A DNA stretch of 64,000 bases from Sulfurovum sp. (lineage in GTDB: Bacteria > Campylobacterota > Campylobacteria > Campylobacterales > Sulfurovaceae). Every line of letters begins with the position of its first letter. Positions within the stretch are counted from its first letter, which is position 1. Shown here one piece after another: positions 18,370 to 27,866 of this stretch. The stretch is from the NCBI GenBank assembly GCA_027068435.1, contig JAMOTA010000050.1:24458-88457 (forward strand), read 5' to 3'. The translations under genes and the position numbers were made by a program. The notes beneath the pieces were generated by a model that was not told where the DNA came from, ran no database searches, and saw nothing but the letters and a program-made list of their open reading frames with translations.

Positions 18370-18579
18370 ATGAAAGTATGGCTATATAAAGAGGAAAAAG
18401 AGAAACATCTCTTAGTAAAATTTTATAAAGAGAACCACGGTGAAGGTGAATTTATCGGTGACTTAGATGAGGCAAGTATTAAAGCGTTAATAGTAAAATA
18501 TAAGCCCAATGCCAACGTAGAACAAGCGTATGGTACATTAGACTATTTTGGAATGTTACCCCTTTTAGTTATCAAATAA
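18370..18579 (+). CDS. Small hypothetical protein upstream of the SUV3-like helicase
   Basis: A 69-residue soluble protein with a good AAGGAAATAACTG-ATG start. It is alpha/beta in character: a strand-rich N-terminus (MKVWLYKEEKEKHLLVKFY), then GDLDEASIKALIVKYKP, ending in GMLPLLVIK. No family recognised. It lies 12 bases before the helicase gene, so both are probably one transcript from the TATAAT near 18288. Confidence 0.65.
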   Translation: MKVWLYKEEKEKHLLVKFYKENHGEGEFIGDLDEASIKALIVKYKPNANVEQAYGTLDYFGMLPLLVIK

Positions 18580-18591
18580 AAAGTAGTAAAA

Positions 18592-21414
18592 ATGGCAAAG
18601 AAAAAGAAAAAATACCTTATTAAGATGAACAATAAAATACGCAACTACTTCAATGGACTCCCCTTTGATGAAGGCGTAGCTACACTCGATGAGGAAAAGC
18701 TTGTTGAACTTATCATGCTTCTTGAAGTCTCTCTTCCCTCACATTCACGTGAAGAGATGATACGAGCCATCAGACGGATATGGAGTGAAGAGGGTTCAAG
18801 AGTAAGAGAGCTAATAGTCTCTTACCTTACACAGAGCTATAAAGCAGTACATACCACGACTACCAACCTAAAAAGTTCTGACAAAGTAGGCAAGATTCTT
18901 AGTATCCTCTCAAATGAAGAGCATACACAAGAGGAGGAGAATCATATTTTAGATGCTTTCATAGATGCTAAACACTCTAAGATTACTCCTGATAAGATTT
19001 TTAATAAACTTTACTACTTACGTATGAAAAACAGACTTAACGCTCTTGAAGCAGCACTAGATATTCACTTTAATGCAAGTAGTGAGATAGAGTTCTACCA
19101 CAGCTTTACTTTTTCTCTTCCTAGTCAAGACTTTAACAAGCTACTGTTGTGTACCACTCACGCACTAGATATGGACGAACTTTGGAAACTTGACGAACAA
19201 GAGATTATCATTAAACTTCAAGCCATTAAAGAGGAGTGTATCGCCGTTAAGCTCACAGAGTTAGAAACGTTCTTAACACACTTTAACACCTCTACACACC
19301 CCTACCTCACCGAAGAAGAAGCCAACAAAGCACTAAGAAATATGGCACCTGAGACACTACTCTCTCATACCCCTATTAAGTTAGATATTATTGAAAAGAT
19401 ATTAAATAATATTAGTGATAAATATACCCTTTTTGAGAGTACTGATCATATTATTGTAGAAAAAGAGAAGCATCATAATCTTTTTGGTACAACCCTACTT
19501 TACAACACCTCTGTCTCTTATGAAAAGCCTCTGTTTTATAGTCTAATATGGAGAAGAGAAGAGCCACCTGTTAAAGAAGACCTTAACCGTGTCAATGATG
19601 CCCTCTTAGCACACTTTAATGTAGCAGTAGAAGATGTCTTAGAAGATATGAAAGAGGAGTGTAGCAAAATAGAGATAGAAGAGTCAAAACTCCATGAGTT
19701 TATCGTACGTTTTGTTGAACCTCAAATACGCTCAGCCAATACCCTAAAGTTTAAAGACAAGAGCAAAAGACGCATACTCTTTCACTTTAGTGAGTATATT
19801 AAACCCCTACTAGCCAAACAAAAACGCGAAGAGCTACTGGCTAAAACCATTCGTGACTTTAAAAACCTCTTCCCTCTTGCACGTGAACTCAAACGTAAAA
19901 TCATCTTTCATGTAGGACCAACAAACTCTGGTAAAACCTATGAAGCACTAAAAGCACTAAAGAGTGCAACTACTGGGTACTACCTTGCACCTCTACGTCT
20001 CTTGGCACTTGAAGGGTATGAGAACCTTAAAAAAGAGGGTGTACACGCTTCGCTTATCACAGGGGAAGAGGAGATTATCGACGAGGAGTCTACACATATA
20101 AGCTCCACCATAGAGATGATGAACGGTGCAGTTGATGTTGATGTATGTGTCATAGATGAGATACAGATGATAGCAGACAGAGACAGAGGTTGGGCTTGGG
20201 CAAATGCACTTATTGGGGTACCTGCTAAAACGGTGATACTTACAGGTTCTAGTAACGCACTAAAAGCCGTTGAAGAGATATGTGAGTATTTAGATGAACC
20301 CTTAGAAGTGATACACTTTGAACGTAAAAATGAGTTAGTTATGATGAGCAGACCGACATCTATGAAAAACATAGAACCACAAACAGCGGTAGTTGCCTTT
20401 TCAAGACGTGACGTACTCTCACTCAAACAGCAACTCTCAGAGCGTTACTCAGTCTCTGTTGTGTATGGTAACCTCTCTCCTGAGGTCAGACGTGAAGAGG
20501 CGAGACGTTTTAGAGAGGGAGAGAGCCAGATACTCGTCTCAACCGATGCCATAGCCATGGGACTAAACCTCCCCATCAAGACGCTACTCTTTTCTAAAGA
20601 CAACAAATTTGATGGCTTACGCAGACGTGAGCTACTACCTACAGAAGTATCACAAATCTCTGGACGTGCTGGACGTTACGGACTTGAAGAGAAAGGATAC
20701 GTCGGTGCATTAGACGACAATGCACTAGCTACCATAAACGCTGCCTTTCACACCCCTCTTCCAGACTTAAGACTTCCAGTTTCTGTTATGGCAAGTTTAG
20801 AACATGTCATGCTTATAGGAGAGATACTCGAAACCGATAACATACTAGAAATCTTAGCATTCTTTGCAGACAACATGGAGTTTGAAGGACCATTTTCAGC
20901 AGCAAACATAGACTCCATGCTTGAGATAGCAACCATAGTAAGCCAATACACCTTAGACTTAAAAACAAGGTTCTACCTCTCCTGTGCACCTGCTAGTATC
21001 TCTTCACCTTACATCGAGTCGGTGTTTCATCGTTACATCAAACAGATAGAAGCAGGAGGAACAGTACTCTACATCCCTCCTCGTGATCTTCCAGCTTTTG
21101 CACAAACAAACGACATGCTACTAAACGCAGAAGACAGAGTAAGAGAAATCTCCCTTTATCTGTGGCTTTCATTTAAGTTCCCAGAGCTTTTTCAAGACAC
21201 AAAAAAAGCCATAGAAACCAGAGTAAGACTCAACAGCTTCATAGAAAACTCACTAAGACAAGGACACTTCACAAAAAAATGTAGAAGATGTGGAAAAGTA
21301 CTCGACTTCTCATACAAGTTCTCCATCTGCGACAAATGCCACGGACAAAACAAAAGAGGAACAGGAAGAACCTCCCCCGCACCTAGAGATGGGTATAGGA
21401 GGAGGAGAAGGTAA
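18592..21414 (+). CDS. SUV3-like superfamily 2 RNA helicase with C-terminal zinc ribbon
   Basis: A 940-residue protein. The first ~430 residues are a helical region with no recognised domain. The helicase core then shows Walker A GPTNSGKT (about 442-449), PLRLLALEG, ITGEEE, motif II DEIQ (about 521), LTGS, FSRRDV, VSTDAIAMGLNLP and QISGRAGRYG. These are the hallmarks of the SUV3/SUPV3L1 RNA helicase family, known from mitochondrial RNA decay. The tail carries a four-cysteine zinc ribbon (CRRCGKVLDF with CDKCHGQ, about 897-918) and a basic RRRRR end, suited to RNA binding. The weak start site follows the small upstream gene closely. The role is probably RNA turnover. Confidence 0.88.
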   Translation: MAKKKKKYLIKMNNKIRNYFNGLPFDEGVATLDEEKLVELIMLLEVSLPSHSREEMIRAIRRIWSEEGSRVRELIVSYLTQSYKAVHTTTTNLKSSDKVGKILSILSNEEHTQEEENHILDAFIDAKHSKITPDKIFNKLYYLRMKNRLNALEAALDIHFNASSEIEFYHSFTFSLPSQDFNKLLLCTTHALDMDELWKLDEQEIIIKLQAIKEECIAVKLTELETFLTHFNTSTHPYLTEEEANKALRNMAPETLLSHTPIKLDIIEKILNNISDKYTLFESTDHIIVEKEKHHNLFGTTLLYNTSVSYEKPLFYSLIWRREEPPVKEDLNRVNDALLAHFNVAVEDVLEDMKEECSKIEIEESKLHEFIVRFVEPQIRSANTLKFKDKSKRRILFHFSEYIKPLLAKQKREELLAKTIRDFKNLFPLARELKRKIIFHVGPTNSGKTYEALKALKSATTGYYLAPLRLLALEGYENLKKEGVHASLITGEEEIIDEESTHISSTIEMMNGAVDVDVCVIDEIQMIADRDRGWAWANALIGVPAKTVILTGSSNALKAVEEICEYLDEPLEVIHFERKNELVMMSRPTSMKNIEPQTAVVAFSRRDVLSLKQQLSERYSVSVVYGNLSPEVRREEARRFREGESQILVSTDAIAMGLNLPIKTLLFSKDNKFDGLRRRELLPTEVSQISGRAGRYGLEEKGYVGALDDNALATINAAFHTPLPDLRLPVSVMASLEHVMLIGEILETDNILEILAFFADNMEFEGPFSAANIDSMLEIATIVSQYTLDLKTRFYLSCAPASISSPYIESVFHRYIKQIEAGGTVLYIPPRDLPAFAQTNDMLLNAEDRVREISLYLWLSFKFPELFQDTKKAIETRVRLNSFIENSLRQGHFTKKCRRCGKVLDFSYKFSICDKCHGQNKRGTGRTSPAPRDGYRRRRR

Positions 21415-21432
21415 TAAGTTTGTTACCTTTTT
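21408..21432 (+). terminator. Rho-independent terminator overlapping the helicase stop
   Basis: AAGGTAA (21408-21414) pairs with TTACCTT (21423-21429) and is followed by TTT. The left arm contains the stop codon of the SUV3-like gene. Confidence 0.7.
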
Positions 21433-21533
21433 ATAGTTTAAGGTTATTTAGTGTTCTTTATAATAAACTGGATAAAGGTACTTACGATAGAATTGGGTTG
21501 AATAAATAATTAAATTTTAATAAGGAAAAATAA

Positions 21534-21731
21534 ATGGAACAAAAAGCATTTAAAATAAACTTTGAAGATAAAGAGTGAACAGAAAATGAAGAAGTTATAA
21601 TGGCAACTTCAAGAGAACATGCAGAAACAATACTATCATCAGATTATAATATGATAAAAATTATAAAATTCATTGATTTACCAACTAAGTCAGAGATGCT
21701 TCATGCAATAGATAATCCAATAAAAGTATAG
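21534..21731 (+). pseudogene. Small gene interrupted by an in-frame TGA
   Basis: An AAGGAAAAATAA site leads to an ATG whose frame codes MEQKAFKINFEDKE, then TGA at 21576-21578 (codon 15). It continues as TENEEVIMATSREHAETI and on to a TAG at 21729-21731. The sense on both sides of the TGA is protein-like and uniform, so a TGG tryptophan changed to TGA is the simplest reading. A restart at the ATG after EEVI (M23) would give a 43-residue product. There is no selenocysteine machinery evidence here. The family is unknown. Confidence 0.55.
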
Positions 21732-22001
21732 TTTATATATTGTAAAGATATTTTAACTCAAATACAAGCAAGTTTCTCATTCCAAGTTCTACTTAGGAAT
21801 GCCTATATCAAAACTTCATAATTGATACAACAAAACAATCGTGTAGGTTCGATTTTATCGAATGTGTTATTAGAATCTATTTGCTTTTGACGTTCGATGA
21901 AATCGAACCTACTTGGCTATCTTCAAGCATTATTCAAACGCTATCACATTCAAAAAATTATTTATGATATAATATATTAATATGCAAAAAAAGGAGTTTC
22001 A
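21732..22001. other. Gene-free stretch with REP-like inverted repeat
   Basis: No plausible reading frame is seen in these 270 bases. They hold the inverted repeat listed separately (21843-21912) and, at the right end, TATAATA-like sequence near 21968 that could be the promoter of the toxin-antitoxin pair. Confidence 0.5.
21843..21912. repeat. 20-bp inverted repeat (REP/MITE-like)
   Basis: The left arm GTAGGTTCGATTTTATCGAA (21843-21862) and the complement of the right arm (21893-21912) match at 19 of 20 bases. The spacer is 30 bases. Each arm itself contains the small palindrome TTCGAT/ATCGAA. The sequence is GC-richer than its surroundings. It lies in a patch with a broken gene and a toxin-antitoxin pair, which fits a mobile or repeat-derived element. 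Confidence 0.7.
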
Positions 22002-22220
22002 ATGCAAACAGTTACTTTAAAAATTGAAGATAGTGTTAGTGATAAATTTTTATGGCTACTTAACCATTTTAATCAAAAAGAAATTGAAATTTTAGAGAAA
22101 ACAACATATCTAAGTGACGATGAATACATTAAAAGTATTCAAGGTATGGAACAAAGTATCATACAAGCTTCAGATGAACCAGTAAAAAATTATGTATCAA
22201 GAGATGAACTTGATTGGTAA
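22002..22220 (+). CDS. Antitoxin of a YoeB/RelE-type pair
   Basis: A 72-residue small acidic protein with an excellent AAGGAG site. It sits five bases upstream of a YoeB-like toxin gene, which gives the assignment. The N-terminal half (TVTLKIEDSVSDKFLWLLNHF) looks like a short DNA-binding/dimerisation strand-helix. The acidic, flexible C-terminus (QASDEPVKNYVSRDELDW) would wrap the toxin. It is not a clear Phd/YefM sequence. Antitoxins of this layout normally repress their own promoter. Confidence 0.75.
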   Translation: MQTVTLKIEDSVSDKFLWLLNHFNQKEIEILEKTTYLSDDEYIKSIQGMEQSIIQASDEPVKNYVSRDELDW

Positions 22221-22225
22221 TATAA

Positions 22226-22486
22226 ATGTATAAATTAATATTTTCTCCACAAGCAAAAAAAGATGCTAAAAATATATCTTCAAGTGGATTAAAAAATAAG
22301 GTTAATGAGCTTTTAGATTTAATTGAAAAAGAACCTTTACTATATCCACCAAAATTTGAATATTTATCAGGAGTTCTCAAAGGTAAAATTTCAAGAAGAA
22401 TAAATAAACAACATAAATTAATTTACGAAATATTTGAAGAAGAAAAACTAATTAAAATTTATAGAATGTGGACACACTATCAATAG
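22226..22486 (+). CDS. Txe/YoeB-type mRNA endonuclease toxin
   Basis: An 86-residue RelE-superfamily toxin that, by family, cleaves mRNA on the ribosome. YoeB landmarks run through the chain: LIFSPQAKKDAKNI, PPKFEYLSG, LKGKISRRINKQHKLIYEI and the C-terminal IKIYRMWTHYQ. The last contains the His-Tyr end needed for catalysis in this family. Length matches YoeB (84-85). It is intact, with an intact antitoxin directly upstream, so the module is probably functional. Confidence 0.9.
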   Translation: MYKLIFSPQAKKDAKNISSSGLKNKVNELLDLIEKEPLLYPPKFEYLSGVLKGKISRRINKQHKLIYEIFEEEKLIKIYRMWTHYQ

Positions 22487-22536
22487 TATAAAATCTACAT
22501 TACTAAAATAATAAATGTTAAAAAGACAAACCTTAC

Positions 22537-23121
22537 CTACCTACTCACCCATACAACTAACGCTTTGTTAAGTCTTGCTAATGCTTTTGTGGAGGCTTCT
22601 ACGTAGCCTTTGGCATCGGTTGTTGTAGTTAGCTCTTTGTAGCTAAATCTTTTGCTCTTTATGAGTCTTCCTGTATCTGTGTTAATGAGTGAGAACTGAA
22701 TGGAGACTATGGCATAGGAGTCTGTTCCTCTAACATGGTGAGAGAAGTCAAATATAGTACTCTCTAACCTGTAGTCTTCTGTTGCTGTTGATGCGTAAGG
22801 TAAAACTGTACGAAACACTTTACTTTGCGTTAAGGTACTTATAAACGTACCTTGAAGAAGTTTGGCTAAGTTATTTGACCACTGTGAGTTTAAGTAAACA
22901 CCTTGTTCATTAAGGCTGTAGGAGTAGTACATTTTTGTACTTATTTTCTCTTTTAGTGTTTGAGGAAATGAGACTTTTATTGTTTTCGCTCCATATCTAG
23001 TAGCGGTAACTTTAGAGACGGGAGGTACATTTAACATATATGTTTTAAGTGCCACCTCTTTACTACTACACCCTAAGATAAATACTGCTATAGCGACTGC
23101 CATGACTACTGTTTTTTTCAT
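22537..23121 (-). CDS. ABC-type transport auxiliary lipoprotein (PqiC/DUF330-like)
   Basis: A 194-residue lipoprotein with signal and lipobox (AVFILGCSS, Cys18). The mature part fits the ABC-transport auxiliary family: KTYMLNVPP, the YSLNEQGVYLNSQWSNNLAKLLQ segment and YRLESTIFDFSH. It is the last gene of the Mla-type operon and overlaps mlaD by four bases. It is expected to sit in the periplasm and help phospholipid transfer between membranes. Confidence 0.82.
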   Translation of the reverse strand: MKKTVVMAVAIAVFILGCSSKEVALKTYMLNVPPVSKVTATRYGAKTIKVSFPQTLKEKISTKMYYSYSLNEQGVYLNSQWSNNLAKLLQGTFISTLTQSKVFRTVLPYASTATEDYRLESTIFDFSHHVRGTDSYAIVSIQFSLINTDTGRLIKSKRFSYKELTTTTDAKGYVEASTKALARLNKALVVWVSR

Positions 23122-24050
23122 TCTCCTGGTCCTCTTCTGTGTTTTCTTGATTTAAATAATATATCACTAGGACTCTGCTCTAGTTCTCTACTTAAATCAT
23201 TTATCTGTTGGGTTAAAATACCTATATCTACAATAGAAGGTTCAAAAATCTTTTTGAAATTGTAATCCCCTCTTTTTAAAGTTTTTTCAAATGTAAGTGT
23301 CATACGATTGATACTTTTACTAGTTTGCATCATTTTCTCTATAGTAGGAACTGTTACCTCTTTGATTTGAGCAAAATCTTTTTGCATCTGTCTAAAGTCT
23401 GTTGTTGCCTCTTTAAATTTACTCTTTATCTCTTTTGTGGAGCTTCTAAACTCTTTCATAGAGAGTAACAGTGCATCTTCTAACGCTTCGCCTTTAGCTG
23501 TTACTTTCTCTACATTAGTTAAAATTTTGCTAAAGGTTTCTATATTTTTATCTGAAAGTAAACTTTGTCCTTGTTCTAAAAGTTTATCTACTTTTTTACT
23601 TACTGTTTCAAACGAGTTACTTAATGTAGTTAAAAGAGAGGGCTTTGTTTGAATAACAGGCATAAAATTCTCTGTTGCCAATAAACTTTTAGCACTATTA
23701 CTTCCCCCTGTTATTTCTATAGAGAGTAAACCTGTAACACCCATCATCTGTGTGGTTGCATACATATCTTCTTTTATGGGGATAGAGGCTTTTATCTCTA
23801 CAGTTATCTCAACTTGTTCAATATTTTTAGGGTCTATTTTTATCATGACTACTCTACCTACATCGACACCATGAAGTTTTACATTTGAGTCTTTAACTAA
23901 ACCAGAGACAGACTCTTTCATGTAGAGTCTGTATGTATGGTAGTCCTCTTTTAAAGAGTATTTAGCAAGCCAAAAACTAAACGAAACCATACCTATACCA
24001 AATAGCAATACAAATAATCCTACAATAGTGTAATTTACTTTACTATACAT
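23118..24050 (-). CDS. mlaD: MlaD-family (MCE) substrate-binding protein
   Basis: A 310-residue periplasmic MCE protein with one N-terminal membrane helix (about residues 7-30, TIVGLFVLLFGIGMVSFSFW). The MCE domain follows: YRLYMKESVSGLVKDSNVKL, HGVDVGRVVMIKID and TGLLSIEITGG. A long coiled-coil (about residues 140-290) extends after it. It forms the lipid-binding ring of a Mla-type transporter. The stop overlaps the auxiliary lipoprotein start, and its own start overlaps the end of the ATPase gene by eight bases. The coiled-coil is longer than in E. coli MlaD and resembles PqiB/LetB-like needle designs. Confidence 0.88.
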   Translation of the reverse strand: MYSKVNYTIVGLFVLLFGIGMVSFSFWLAKYSLKEDYHTYRLYMKESVSGLVKDSNVKLHGVDVGRVVMIKIDPKNIEQVEITVEIKASIPIKEDMYATTQMMGVTGLLSIEITGGSNSAKSLLATENFMPVIQTKPSLLTTLSNSFETVSKKVDKLLEQGQSLLSDKNIETFSKILTNVEKVTAKGEALEDALLLSMKEFRSSTKEIKSKFKEATTDFRQMQKDFAQIKEVTVPTIEKMMQTSKSINRMTLTFEKTLKRGDYNFKKIFEPSIVDIGILTQQINDLSRELEQSPSDILFKSRKHRRGPGE

Positions 24051-24816
24051 TTTCTACCTTATCTTTATAACGCTCTTTTGTGTAGTCATTTTTAAAAAAC
24101 TCTTCTACAAAAGGGTGTTGTGATTGTAGCACATTTTCTAATGTACCTTCAGCAACCACCTTCTTATCTGCCAAAACTGCCATTCTATCTACGATACTAA
24201 AAATACTATCTAAGTCATGAGTTATCATCACAACTGTAATACCTAGTAAATCACGTAACTCTACAATAAGCTTATCAAAATTTCTTGCACCTATAGGGTC
24301 TAACCCTGATGTAGGTTCATCTAAAAAAAGTAACTTAGGCTCCAGAGACAATGCCCTTGCAAGTGCGGCTCTCTTAACCATACCACCACTTAGTTCAGAA
24401 GGGTACAACGCTCCTACATGTGGATCAAGTCCTACAAGGTGTATCTTAGACTCTACAAGCTTTTTTCTCATACTTTTAGAGACGTTTGTGTACTCTTTAA
24501 GCTGGACTTCTATATTTTCAGCAATAGTCAAAGAAGAGTACAGCGCTCCAAACTGAAAAAGTATACCCCAATCTCTACGTAACGCTTGTGCATCTTTAAA
24601 GCTTATGCCATTAAGCTTATAGTTTAAAATATCTATCTCTCCTGCATAAGGCTCGATAAGCATTATCATCTCTTTCATAAGAACTGATTTACCCGAACCA
24701 CTCTCCCCTAATATAGCAAAAATTTCATTTTTATTAATATGTAAATTTACTCCATCATGAATGGTTCTTGTACCAAACTTTGTCACAATATCTTTTACGT
24801 TAATTAGTCTATTCAT
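24043..24816 (-). CDS. mlaF: MlaF-type ABC transporter ATPase
   Basis: A 257-residue cytoplasmic ATPase. Walker A is GESGSGKSVL (about 37-46), the Q-loop region ILFQFGALYSSLTIAEN, the signature LSGGMVKRAALARALS, Walker B LLFLDEPTSGLDP, and the H-loop VVMITHDLD. The Gly-Met in LSGGMxKR is characteristic of the MlaF/Ttg2A subgroup. It is the energy source for lipid transport with the MlaE-like permease encoded four bases upstream (overlapping ATGA). Confidence 0.93.
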   Translation of the reverse strand: MNRLINVKDIVTKFGTRTIHDGVNLHINKNEIFAILGESGSGKSVLMKEMIMLIEPYAGEIDILNYKLNGISFKDAQALRRDWGILFQFGALYSSLTIAENIEVQLKEYTNVSKSMRKKLVESKIHLVGLDPHVGALYPSELSGGMVKRAALARALSLEPKLLFLDEPTSGLDPIGARNFDKLIVELRDLLGITVVMITHDLDSIFSIVDRMAVLADKKVVAEGTLENVLQSQHPFVEEFFKNDYTKERYKDKVENV

Positions 24817-25916
24817 AGCCCAAGCTTTGTATAAATCACTGAAAAAAGTGCATCAAAAGCGATAACCATAAAAATAGAATTTACTACACTTTTAGTTGTG
24901 TTTTTTCCTATGCTTTCTGTGTTGTGAGAAACTTGAAGACCATGGTAACAACCTACCGATGCAATAATAAAAGCAAAAACAGGTCCTTTTATCATACCAA
25001 GAATATAGTGTTTTACCTCTAATACTTCATAAAGGCGGTCTATAAACTGTGCCATTGAAATACCAAGTTGCATACTTGAAGCAACCATCCCACCTAAAAT
25101 ACCCATAATATCTGAAAAGAAAATAAGTAAAGGGAGAGAAATCATTAATGCAATAACACGAGGAAGTACAAGAAAACTAAAAGGATCAAAGCCCATGGTA
25201 CGCATGGCTGCTATCTCTTCAGTGATTTTCATAGCACCTATCTCTGCAGTGTAAGCAGAGCCACTTCGTCCTGCTATAACAATAGCTGTAATCATAGGTC
25301 CTAACTCTCTAGTTATAGAGATAGCAACCGTATCTACTATAAAAATATCTGCACCAAACTTTGCTAATTGAACAGACCCTTGATAGGCGATAACCATACC
25401 TACAAGAAAAGAGGTTAAGCCTATAATAATTAGTGCATTAAAGCCTGATTGATGAATATGATATACCATCTCTTTGATTCTAATATTTTTAGTTTTGATA
25501 AGGGTAATAAAAAAGACATAAAATAGTTGCCCTAAAAAAGATATGTACTCTTGCATCTGCATGAAGGTATCTACAACATCTTTACCAAGCTTCTCTAAAA
25601 AACGCTTTTTAGGTACTTCATAGGTATAACTATCCTCTTTTGTAAGTAGTTTAAACATCTCTAGTTGGTTATGTGAGTAACCGATAACTTTTACCTCTGT
25701 CTTTTCACGAAATATCTCTAGGTACTCTATAAAAAGTAGTACTCCTGAACTATCAAATTCACTAATATCTGATACATCCCAAAGTATATCTTGCTCATAA
25801 ATGATTTGAGACAACTCTTCTCTAATATCATGTATAGTCTGAAGTGTCCACTCACCTTGAGAACAAAGAGTAATATTATGCTGATTTTTTTTATAAACTA
25901 TAAACGATTTATTCAT
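24813..25916 (-). CDS. mlaE: MlaE-type permease with fused N-terminal STAS domain
   Basis: A 367-residue protein. The first ~100 residues are a STAS domain (WDVSDISEFDSSGVLLFIEYLE). In many relatives this domain (MlaB) is a separate protein that regulates the ATPase. The rest is the MlaE permease with GLTSFLVGMVIAYQG, FGADIFIVDTVAISITRELGP, ITAIVIAGRSGSAYTAEIGAMK, TEEIAAMRTMGFDPF and FIIASVGCYHGL. It is the first gene of the mlaE-mlaF-mlaD-lipoprotein operon and is divergent from speA. Confidence 0.92.
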   Translation of the reverse strand: MNKSFIVYKKNQHNITLCSQGEWTLQTIHDIREELSQIIYEQDILWDVSDISEFDSSGVLLFIEYLEIFREKTEVKVIGYSHNQLEMFKLLTKEDSYTYEVPKKRFLEKLGKDVVDTFMQMQEYISFLGQLFYVFFITLIKTKNIRIKEMVYHIHQSGFNALIIIGLTSFLVGMVIAYQGSVQLAKFGADIFIVDTVAISITRELGPMITAIVIAGRSGSAYTAEIGAMKITEEIAAMRTMGFDPFSFLVLPRVIALMISLPLLIFFSDIMGILGGMVASSMQLGISMAQFIDRLYEVLEVKHYILGMIKGPVFAFIIASVGCYHGLQVSHNTESIGKNTTKSVVNSIFMVIAFDALFSVIYTKLGL

Positions 25917-25987
25917 AGATAGATTATAGGTAAAATTAGATTAACTTTTGATATAATCCACATAATTTCTCTAAAGGTGTAAAACGT

Positions 25988-27853
25988 ATGAAAAATTTTG
26001 GGTTAAATATCTGGGGTGATGAAAATTTCATTATAAAAAATGATACGATTAATATCAATTATGCAACGCAACCTTCATTGCTTCAAATCACACAAGATAT
26101 ACGAGAAAAAGGGTACAAAGGTCCTCTTTTACTTCGTTTCCCTCATCTCATAAGAAAACAAATCTCTACACTCTTCAATACCTTTGATGAAGCTAAAAAA
26201 GAGTTTAACTATCAAGGTAACTTTCAAGCTGTCTTTCCACTTAAAGTCAACCAGTTTCCAAACTTTGTTCATGCACTGATAGATGTCTCTAAAAACTATA
26301 ATTATGGCTTAGAAGCAGGAAGTAAAGCAGAACTTATTATTGCTATGAGCAAAACCCCTTTAGGTGCACCTATTACCGTCAACGGATTTAAAGATAAAGA
26401 GATGATTGCTCTATGTTTTATCGCTACGAAAATGGGACATAACATCACTGTTACCATCGAAGGTCTTGGAGAGCTTGAGACTATCATACAAGTCTATGCA
26501 GAGTTTAATAAACACTCACAAAAGGCTATCAGTCCTAAAATAGGTGTACGTATTCGTCTGCACAGTTCAGGCATAGGCATCTGGGCAAAAAGTGGTGGGT
26601 ACAGCTCTAAGTTTGGTCTCTCTTCTACAGAGTTACTTGAAGCTTATGAGCTTTTAAAGAAACACAAACTTTTAGACTACTTTTGGATGATTCATTTTCA
26701 TATTGGCTCACAGATGGGAAACATTGCTCCACTTAAAAAAGCTCTTAGAGAAGCGGGTAATATTTATGCAGAACTTAAAAAACGTGGTGCAGATACCTTA
26801 GGGGCTATCAATATAGGTGGAGGCTTAGCAGTAGAGTACAGCCAACACAGCCACAAGCAAGACCGTAATTACTCACTTAAAGAGTTTGCCAATGATGTTA
26901 TCTATCTTATGCAAGATATTGCAAAACGAAAAGGTGTAGAAGAACCAGATATTTTTACCGAATCAGGACGATATATCGCAGCATCACACTCTGTACTTGT
27001 TGCCCCTGTTCTTGAACTTTTTTCTCAAGAGTACCATGAAAAGGGGTTAAGACTTAAAGAGGTAAACCCTCCTTTAGTACAAGAGCTTTATGACCTTTTT
27101 AACTCCCTTACACGAGAACACGCTAGAGAGTACCTACATGATGCCCTTGACCACATGGAGAGTCTCCTTACACTATTTGATTTAGGATACATAGACCTTG
27201 AAGACCGTTCTAATACAGAGATATTGGTAAATCTTATTATTAAAAAATCCATTATTTTACTTAAAGATGAAGATGCAAATGAACTCAAAACACTTCAAGA
27301 CCGTATTCAAGAGAAGTATTTAGTAAATTTTTCAGCTTTTCAGTCACTGCCTGACTTTTGGGGGTTAGCACAAAGCTTTCCTATCGTACCACTTGACCAC
27401 CTTGACCTTAAACCTACTAATCCTGCAAGTATTTGGGATATTACCTGTGACAGCGATGGAGAGATAGGCTTTAACCGTGAGTTTCCCCTCTACCTACATG
27501 ACATAGACGTAAGTAAGGAAGAGTACTTCTTAGGCTTCTTTCTTACAGGTGCATACCAAGAAGTATTAGGGATGAAACATAATCTCTTTACACACCCTAC
27601 AGAGTGTCTTGTAGAGTTTAATAAAGATGGCTCTTACTCCATAGAAAAACTCATTGAAGCACAAAGTCTCATGGATATTTTAGATGACTTAGACTATGAT
27701 ACAAATCTCATAGATAAAGCAATGAAAAAGCAAATAGAAGAGTCAAAGCAGATAAATATAGAAGAAAAAAGAGAACTTTTAGGAAAACTTTATCTATATT
27801 TAAGTGAAAATAGCTATCTTAAGACTATTCAAGCCCAAAATGAAAACCCATAA
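25988..27853 (+). CDS. speA: Biosynthetic arginine decarboxylase
   Basis: PLP enzyme converting arginine to agmatine, the entry to putrescine/spermidine synthesis. Its 621 residues match the long SpeA form. The PLP lysine lies in [16 protein letters not shown]. Other landmarks are [50 protein letters not shown] and, near the end, [18 protein letters not shown]. The start follows a TGATATAATCC promoter and an AAAGGTG site. Its stop lies just upstream of the cysE start, making a probable two-gene operon. Confidence 0.96.
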   Translation: MKNFGLNIWGDENFIIKNDTININYATQPSLLQITQDIREKGYKGPLLLRFPHLIRKQISTLFNTFDEAKKEFNYQGNFQAVFPLKVNQFPNFVHALIDVSKNYNYGLEAGSKAELIIAMSKTPLGAPITVNGFKDKEMIALCFIATKMGHNITVTIEGLGELETIIQVYAEFNKHSQKAISPKIGVRIRLHSSGIGIWAKSGGYSSKFGLSSTELLEAYELLKKHKLLDYFWMIHFHIGSQMGNIAPLKKALREAGNIYAELKKRGADTLGAINIGGGLAVEYSQHSHKQDRNYSLKEFANDVIYLMQDIAKRKGVEEPDIFTESGRYIAASHSVLVAPVLELFSQEYHEKGLRLKEVNPPLVQELYDLFNSLTREHAREYLHDALDHMESLLTLFDLGYIDLEDRSNTEILVNLIIKKSIILLKDEDANELKTLQDRIQEKYLVNFSAFQSLPDFWGLAQSFPIVPLDHLDLKPTNPASIWDITCDSDGEIGFNREFPLYLHDIDVSKEEYFLGFFLTGAYQEVLGMKHNLFTHPTECLVEFNKDGSYSIEKLIEAQSLMDILDDLDYDTNLIDKAMKKQIEESKQINIEEKRELLGKLYLYLSENSYLKTIQAQNENP

Positions 27854-27866
27854 GGAAAAGACCATC

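Noticed and set aside
19980..20426. 148-codon minus-strand frame inside the SUV3-like gene
   Set aside because: Antisense shadow over the helicase core motifs.
21576..21578. Selenocysteine at the TGA
   Set aside because: No SECIS-like stem was evident after the TGA, and Trp (TGG) to TGA explains it more simply.
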